Part shown: positions 59,801 to 64,000 of the stretch, piece after piece
Numbering within the stretch: position 1 is the first letter of the stretch
How the letters are laid out: each line of letters begins with the position of its first letter
Program-made: the position numbers and the translations under genes
DNA from: Aminobacter sp. HY435
GTDB taxonomy: Bacteria; Pseudomonadota; Alphaproteobacteria; Rhizobiales; Rhizobiaceae
Assembly (NCBI RefSeq): GCF_027568395.1
Contig: NZ_JANKZL010000006.1
Span: forward strand, 310,001-374,000
Length of the DNA: 64,000 nt
Direction of reading: 5' to 3'
The notes under the pieces: model-generated
The model's input: the letters and a program-made list of their open reading frames with translations, nothing else
Database searches by the model: none
Told to the model about the DNA's origin: nothing

Positions 59801-60529
59801 CTAGTGGCGACCGCCTTCGAGATAGGCGGCGCGAACCTCTGGATCGGCGAGCAGGTCCTTGCCGGAGCCGCTCATCGTGACGACGCCGTTGACCATGACA
59901 TAGCCGCGTGTGGCGAGCTTGAGCGCGCCGAACGCATTTTGCTCGACCAGGAACACGGTCAGGCCCTGCGTGCGGTTGAGTTCGCGGATGGCGTCGAAAA
60001 TCTGTTTGACGATCAGCGGCGCAAGGCCCAGCGAAGGCTCGTCGAGCAACAGCAGCTTCGGACGCGCCATCAGCGCGCGGCCGATCGACAGCATCTGCTG
60101 TTCGCCGCCCGACAGCGTGCCGCCGCGCTGGTTGATGCGCTCCTTCAGACGCGGGAACAGGGTGAAGACCTTCTCCACGTCCTCGTCGAAATGCTGCAGC
60201 TTGTCGAGGCTCGCGCCCATCTGCAGGTTTTCCAGCACCGTCATGCGCGGGAAGATGCGCCGCCCCTCCGGCGACTGCGCGATGCGCAGCCGGGCGATTT
60301 CATGCGTCGGCATGTCGGTGATGTCTGTGCCGGCGAAGGTGATGGTGCCGCTGCGCGCCCGGGGCGTGCCGAAGATGGTCATCATCAGGGTCGATTTGCC
60401 AGCACCATTGGCTCCGATCAGGGCGACGATCTCGCCCTGGTTGACGGTGACATTGACACCGTTGAGCGCCCGGATGTTGCCGTAGTAAGTCTCGACATTC
60501 TTGACGTCGAGCAAGACCTGGTCCGTCAC
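59801..60529 (-). CDS. livF: branched-chain amino-acid ABC transporter ATPase LivF
   Basis: A 242-residue ATPase. It has Walker A GANGAGKST, Q-loop IAQSPEGRRIFPRMTV (PEGR form typical of LivF), signature LSGGEQQMLSIGRALM, Walker B LLLLDEPSLGLAPL and switch His replaced by Gln in FLVEQNA, as usual in LivF. Translation starts at GTG 60529, overlapping the livG stop by four bases (GTGA). Confidence 0.95.
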   Translation of the reverse strand: MTDQVLLDVKNVETYYGNIRALNGVNVTVNQGEIVALIGANGAGKSTLMMTIFGTPRARSGTITFAGTDITDMPTHEIARLRIAQSPEGRRIFPRMTVLENLQMGASLDKLQHFDEDVEKVFTLFPRLKERINQRGGTLSGGEQQMLSIGRALMARPKLLLLDEPSLGLAPLIVKQIFDAIRELNRTQGLTVFLVEQNAFGALKLATRGYVMVNGVVTMSGSGKDLLADPEVRAAYLEGGRH

Positions 60530-62256
60530 TTGCCACCTCCGCGCTTGGCTTTCGCCGGCTTGGCCGCTTCACGCGCCAGCGCCTTGGCCTGCCCCACCCA
60601 GTCTTCCCGTTCGATCCTGCCGTCGAAGGCGAGATACGCCTCCGCCGCGGCAATGTCGGACTTCTTCCACGCCGCAATCTGGTCGAAATGGAAGATGCCG
60701 TGATCGTTGAGTTTCTTTTCGTTGACCGGACCGATGCCCTTGATGAGGATCAGCCGGTCGGCGACGCCGCCACGCGGCGCAGCCAGCACGTTGGCGATGG
60801 TCTTCGCCGCCGCAGGCGCCTTCGCTGCTTTTGCCACCGCCGGCTTTGCCGGAGCGCTCTTGCTTGCGGCCGGCTTGGCAGCAGCCGGCGCAGGCTTGGC
60901 CGCCGGGGCAACCTTAGCTGCGGCAGGCTTCGCCGCTGCGCTCTTGCCGGCAGTCGGCTTTGCCGACGCGGCTGGCTTGGCTGGAGCCTTGGCCACCGGC
61001 TTGGGCTCGGCCTTCGCCGCCACGGGCTTTGCCGCAACTGCCGCCTTGGAGACTGTCACGCCCTTCGGCGCAGCGGCCTTTCCAGCCGGCTTTGCAGCAG
61101 CCTTGGCCGGAGCCTTGGCGGCTGGCGCAACCGCAGCCTTTGCAGGCTTGGCAGCTGGCGCGGCTGTCTTGGTGGCTGGTGAAGCCATCAGGCCCACGGG
61201 CTTTTCGGTTTTCGTCTTGGCCTTGGCCGCTGCCGAACGCGCCTCGACCTGGGCCGCCTTCGACGCTCCCTTGGCGACGCTGACGATCTCGCCATGGTCG
61301 ACGGGATGGTTGATGGTGTCGCTGACCGGGCCGGCCATCATCGATGCGGACGAGGCTGGGCCATGCGCCGGATCCGGCACGCCTTCCAGTTCCTCGATGA
61401 CCTGTTCGTCGCCGACCTCGACCAGGACGGTCGCGACCTCTTCGTCGTCGACGCCGAGATAGGCGGCGATGACCTTCGGATCGGTACGAACCGACAGCGG
61501 GTCGCCGTCGGAGATCTTGCGACCATATTCGAGGACCACGACATGGTCGGAGATCTGCATGACCACCGACATGTCGTGCTCGATGAGCAGGATCGATGTG
61601 CCGGTGTTGTCCTTGATGTCGTTGAGCAGCGTGTTGAGCGCCAGCGACTCCTTGGGATTGAGGCCAGCCGCCGGCTCGTCGAGACAGAGCAGTTCGGGAC
61701 CTGTGCACATGGCGCGGGCGATCTCGAGCCGCCGTTGGGCGCCGTAGGGCAGATCGCCCGCCGGATCGTCGGCCCGGTCGATGAGCTCGGCCTTCTCAAG
61801 CCAGTGCTTGGCCAGTTCGATCGACTCCGCTGACGCGCTACGGTAGCCCCCAAGGCCAAGCAAGCCCAGGATGGTGAAGCCCGAAGCCTTCATCAGCTTG
61901 TTGTGCTGTGCCACGAGAAGGTTTTCAAGCAGCGTCATGCCCGAAAACAGCCGGATATTCTGGAAGGTGCGCGCCACCTTGGCCTTGGCGGTGATCTGGA
62001 AGTCGGGCATGCGCTCGAGCAGGAATTCCCCGCCGTCACGGCCGTTGAACCGGATCATGCCTTCGGTCGGCTTGTAGAAGCCGGTGATGCAGTTGAAGAC
62101 CGTGGTCTTGCCCGCGCCGTTGGGGCCGATCAGCGCGGTGATCTCACCGCGCTTGGCCTCGAAGGACAGGTCGCCGATGGCGACCAGGCCGCCGAACTTC
62201 ATCGACAGATGCTCGACCTGGAGGATCGGCTTGTTCATGGAAACGCTCGCGTTCAT
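60526..62256 (-). CDS. livG: LivG ATPase fused to a C-terminal helix-hairpin-helix domain
   Basis: A 576-residue fusion. Residues 1-300 are a LivG-type ABC ATPase: GPNGAGKTTVFNCITGFY, VARTFQNIRLFSGMT, YGAQRRLEIARAM, LLCLDEPAAGLNP, LIEHDMSVVM. Residues 340-495 form an Ala/Lys/Pro-rich low-complexity linker resembling histone H1 or TolA tails. Residues 502-562 hold a compact domain (LILIKGIGPVNEKKLNDHG, FHFDQIAAWKKSDI, GRIEREDWVGQAKALA) of the type seen in predicted H3TH DNA-binding proteins and in C-terminal tails of rhizobial NuoE. Ordinary LivG has about 250-290 residues. ATG 62256 overlaps the livM stop (TGATG). Confidence 0.9.
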   Translation of the reverse strand: MNASVSMNKPILQVEHLSMKFGGLVAIGDLSFEAKRGEITALIGPNGAGKTTVFNCITGFYKPTEGMIRFNGRDGGEFLLERMPDFQITAKAKVARTFQNIRLFSGMTLLENLLVAQHNKLMKASGFTILGLLGLGGYRSASAESIELAKHWLEKAELIDRADDPAGDLPYGAQRRLEIARAMCTGPELLCLDEPAAGLNPKESLALNTLLNDIKDNTGTSILLIEHDMSVVMQISDHVVVLEYGRKISDGDPLSVRTDPKVIAAYLGVDDEEVATVLVEVGDEQVIEELEGVPDPAHGPASSASMMAGPVSDTINHPVDHGEIVSVAKGASKAAQVEARSAAAKAKTKTEKPVGLMASPATKTAAPAAKPAKAAVAPAAKAPAKAAAKPAGKAAAPKGVTVSKAAVAAKPVAAKAEPKPVAKAPAKPAASAKPTAGKSAAAKPAAAKVAPAAKPAPAAAKPAASKSAPAKPAVAKAAKAPAAAKTIANVLAAPRGGVADRLILIKGIGPVNEKKLNDHGIFHFDQIAAWKKSDIAAAEAYLAFDGRIEREDWVGQAKALAREAAKPAKAKRGGGK

Positions 62257-63644
62257 CAGCCGTGTCCTTCCTTGGTGAAGGCGCTTGAGACGGCCTTTCG
62301 CTTGTGCAGGAAGGCTGTGGGTTCTCGACTGCCGACGAAACCTCGCGGCTTCCACAGCATCACGATCACCATGGCCATGCCGAACAGCAGCATGCGGTAC
62401 AGTTCAGGCGTGAAGTCCTGTCCGAAGACGTGCTTCAGGAACTCCATTTCGCGCAGGATTTCGGTACCGCCGATCATCAGCGCGGCAGCCACCGCAATGC
62501 CGACCAGCGAGCCCATGCCTCCCAGAACCACGATGGCGAGAATGATCGCCGATTCCAGGAACACGAAGGATTCAGGCGAAACAAAACCCTGGCGCGCAGC
62601 GAAGAACGAGCCGGCGAAGCCGCCGAACATGGCTCCCGTGGCGAATGCCGTCAGCTTGGTCGTCGTGGTGTTGATACCGAGCGAACGGCAGGCAATTTCG
62701 TCCTCGCGCAGCGCTTCCCAGGCGCGGCCCACCGGCATACGGCGCAGGCGGATGGTGACGAAGGCCGTCAGCAGCGCCAGCAGCAGGATCAGGTAGTAGA
62801 GGAAGATCTTGTAGTAGGCGCCGGACTGGGCAATGCCGAGCACCTTGGCGATGTAGTTCGGGTCCGAGACATTGAACGACACCAGACCAAAGAAGCTGAT
62901 CTTGGGGATGCCGGAGATGCCGGCGGCGCCGTTGGTGACTTCGCGCCAGTTGATCAGCACCAGACGGATGATTTCACCAAACGCCAGCGTCACGATCGCC
63001 AGATAGTCGCCGCGCAGGCGCAGGACAGGAAAGCCGAGGATGACGCCCCAGAAGGCGGCCATGATGCCGGCGACCGGCAAGAGGATCCAGAACGACCATC
63101 CGAGATGCGTTGCAAGCAGGGCATAGGCGTAAGCACCGACCGCGTAGAAGGCGACATAGCCGAGGTCGAGCAGGCCGGCGAGGCCGACGACGATGTTCAG
63201 CCCCCAGGCCAGCATCACATAGATCAGGATCTGGATGCCGAAATTGTCGACCCATTTGAGCGAGCCCTGGAAGCCGAACAGCAGCACCATCAGGACCGGG
63301 TAGATGAACAGCACCAGGATCGCGATCTTGGAAAAGTTCTTGCGGAAGAAGCCTGCCTCCTCGGCAACCGGCGGCAGCTTGGCCTTTTCGGCGTTGCGGC
63401 GGTCGATCATCGGCCGCACGAAGGCGACCATGGTGAAGCGACCGGCCATCACAAGGGCGACGACGATGGCGAGCAGGCCCCAGCGCTGAACCAGGATAAG
63501 TTCGTTCGAGATGTTCTGGTCGGTCTTCAGGCCGATGAACAGGAAGAACAGGCCGAAGGAGATGACGCCCGCAAACAGTGCCTCGCGTATGCCGCGCTGG
63601 ATGGGGCTGGTATCTTCGCGATCGATTTTGGCGATATTGGCCAT
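62256..63644 (-). CDS. livM: branched-chain amino-acid ABC transporter permease LivM
   Basis: A 462-residue inner-membrane permease. The core from about residue 140 has the LivM features [54 protein letters not shown]-like [11 protein letters not shown] and the EAA loop [19 protein letters not shown]. The N-terminal 140 residues include two or three extra helices before the core, a known feature of proteobacterial LivM. ATG 63644 is five bases after the livH stop; the ORF to 63677 overlaps livH. The stop overlaps the livG start. Confidence 0.94.
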   Translation of the reverse strand: MANIAKIDREDTSPIQRGIREALFAGVISFGLFFLFIGLKTDQNISNELILVQRWGLLAIVVALVMAGRFTMVAFVRPMIDRRNAEKAKLPPVAEEAGFFRKNFSKIAILVLFIYPVLMVLLFGFQGSLKWVDNFGIQILIYVMLAWGLNIVVGLAGLLDLGYVAFYAVGAYAYALLATHLGWSFWILLPVAGIMAAFWGVILGFPVLRLRGDYLAIVTLAFGEIIRLVLINWREVTNGAAGISGIPKISFFGLVSFNVSDPNYIAKVLGIAQSGAYYKIFLYYLILLLALLTAFVTIRLRRMPVGRAWEALREDEIACRSLGINTTTTKLTAFATGAMFGGFAGSFFAARQGFVSPESFVFLESAIILAIVVLGGMGSLVGIAVAAALMIGGTEILREMEFLKHVFGQDFTPELYRMLLFGMAMVIVMLWKPRGFVGSREPTAFLHKRKAVSSAFTKEGHG

Positions 63645-63648
63645 GATC

Positions 63649-64000
63649 TCAGACCTTCTCGACTTCAGGCCGGCCAAGGATGCCGGAGGGCAGGAAGATC
63701 AGCACGATGGCAAGGATCGAGAAGGCGGCGACGTCCTTGTAGTCGATCGAGAAGTAGGCCGACCACATGCTTTCGATGAAACCGATCATCAGTCCGCCGA
63801 GCATCGCCCCGGGCAGCGAGCCGATGCCGCCGAGAACCGCTGCGGTGAACGCCTTGACGCCGGGCACGAAACCGTCGGAGAAGGCGACGACGCCATAGTA
63901 CATCAGGAACAGCGTGCCGGCGACGGCGGCCAGGGCTGCGCCCATGATGAAGGTGATCGAGATGGTGCGATCGACGTCGATGCCGAGCAGCGCAGCCATC
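63649..64000 (-). CDS. livH: branched-chain amino-acid ABC transporter permease LivH (partial)
   Basis: The C-terminal part of LivH, running off the right edge of the window; the stop is at 63649. Visible are [17 protein letters not shown], which follows the EAA loop, and [27 protein letters not shown], the last conserved membrane segment, and the usual LivH end [13 protein letters not shown]. About 117 codons of an expected 300 are present. First gene of the livHMGF transcript in the part seen. Confidence 0.93.
   Translation of the reverse strand, partial: MAALLGIDVDRTISITFIMGAALAAVAGTLFLMYYGVVAFSDGFVPGVKAFTAAVLGGIGSLPGAMLGGLMIGFIESMWSAYFSIDYKDVAAFSILAIVLIFLPSGILGRPEVEKV

Overview
The window reads as the chromosome of a Rhizobiales alphaproteobacterium, most like Mesorhizobium, Aminobacter or a related Phyllobacteriaceae genus. 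This rests on high GC content, serC-serA led by a serC-motif RNA, the phaA-phaB/phaR and bdhA polyhydroxybutyrate genes, an RpoH-type sigma factor, CarD, 7Fe ferredoxin FdxA, CtrA-like TTAA-N7-TTAA promoter boxes, clustered GANTC (CcrM) sites and repeats typical of rhizobial spacers. The assignment is inferred from gene content; no 16S or other marker is present. I see no tRNA, rRNA, CRISPR array, transposase or prophage.

Layout. 1-4.1 kb: a hypothetical gene, glmM, and two paralogous outer-membrane beta-barrel genes, each behind a CtrA-like box. 4.2-6.5 kb: an accessory island with a GT-C type membrane glycosyltransferase flanked by an intact ribbon-helix-helix gene and a frameshifted second copy. 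6.5-13.6 kb: serine synthesis (serC, serA), an EamA exporter, purA and a membrane protein of unknown function. 13.6-16.7 kb (minus strand): thiN, the ABC-F gene uup, then a decayed ccdAB toxin-antitoxin pair. 16.7-20.4 kb: TPP riboswitch and thiBPQ thiamine importer. 20.6-25.6 kb: M48 lipoprotein protease, an rpoH-type sigma factor, and a three-gene polar amino-acid (probably cystine) ABC importer. 25.6-31 kb (minus strand): SUV3-like helicase, S4 protein, fdxA, carD. 31-31.7 kb: a 741-bp spacer with two copies of a 64-bp imperfect repeat and a tight GANTC cluster. 31.7-35.5 kb: aqpZ, phaB, phaA and the divergent regulator phaR. 35.8-45.9 kb: small conserved proteins, rpmF, mtgA, a short-chain prenyl diphosphate synthase, a hybrid histidine kinase with two receiver domains, a PTS IIA protein, a lytic transglycosylase, ispG and a methyltransferase. 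46-51.8 kb: bdhA, a gutted patatin gene and an RND efflux pair. 51.9-58 kb: a frameshifted DUF3309 gene, an MFS transporter, an SH3-domain protein and pyruvate carboxylase. 58-64 kb (minus strand): the branched-chain amino-acid importer livHMGF, a small membrane protein and livK.

Links between genes. The PHB cycle is represented by phaA/phaB (synthesis), PhaR (control) and BdhA (use of 3-hydroxybutyrate); phaC is not in the window. ThiBPQ imports thiamine, ThiN pyrophosphorylates it, and the TPP formed should shut the riboswitch. IspG and the prenyl synthase belong to the MEP and isoprenoid route, and MtgA and the lytic transglycosylase build and trim peptidoglycan.

The most unusual observations are a LivG ATPase fused through a long Ala/Lys/Pro linker to a C-terminal helix-hairpin-helix (H3TH-like) domain; the GANTC-rich duplicated spacer at 31 kb; a group of recently broken small genes (ccdB nonsense codon, RHH frameshift, DUF3309 frameshift, patatin internal deletion); and a 120-bp palindromic repeat present twice in opposite orientation, one copy supplying the start region of thiP. 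I found no clearly new multi-gene system; the LivG fusion and the 31-kb spacer are the best candidates for follow-up.
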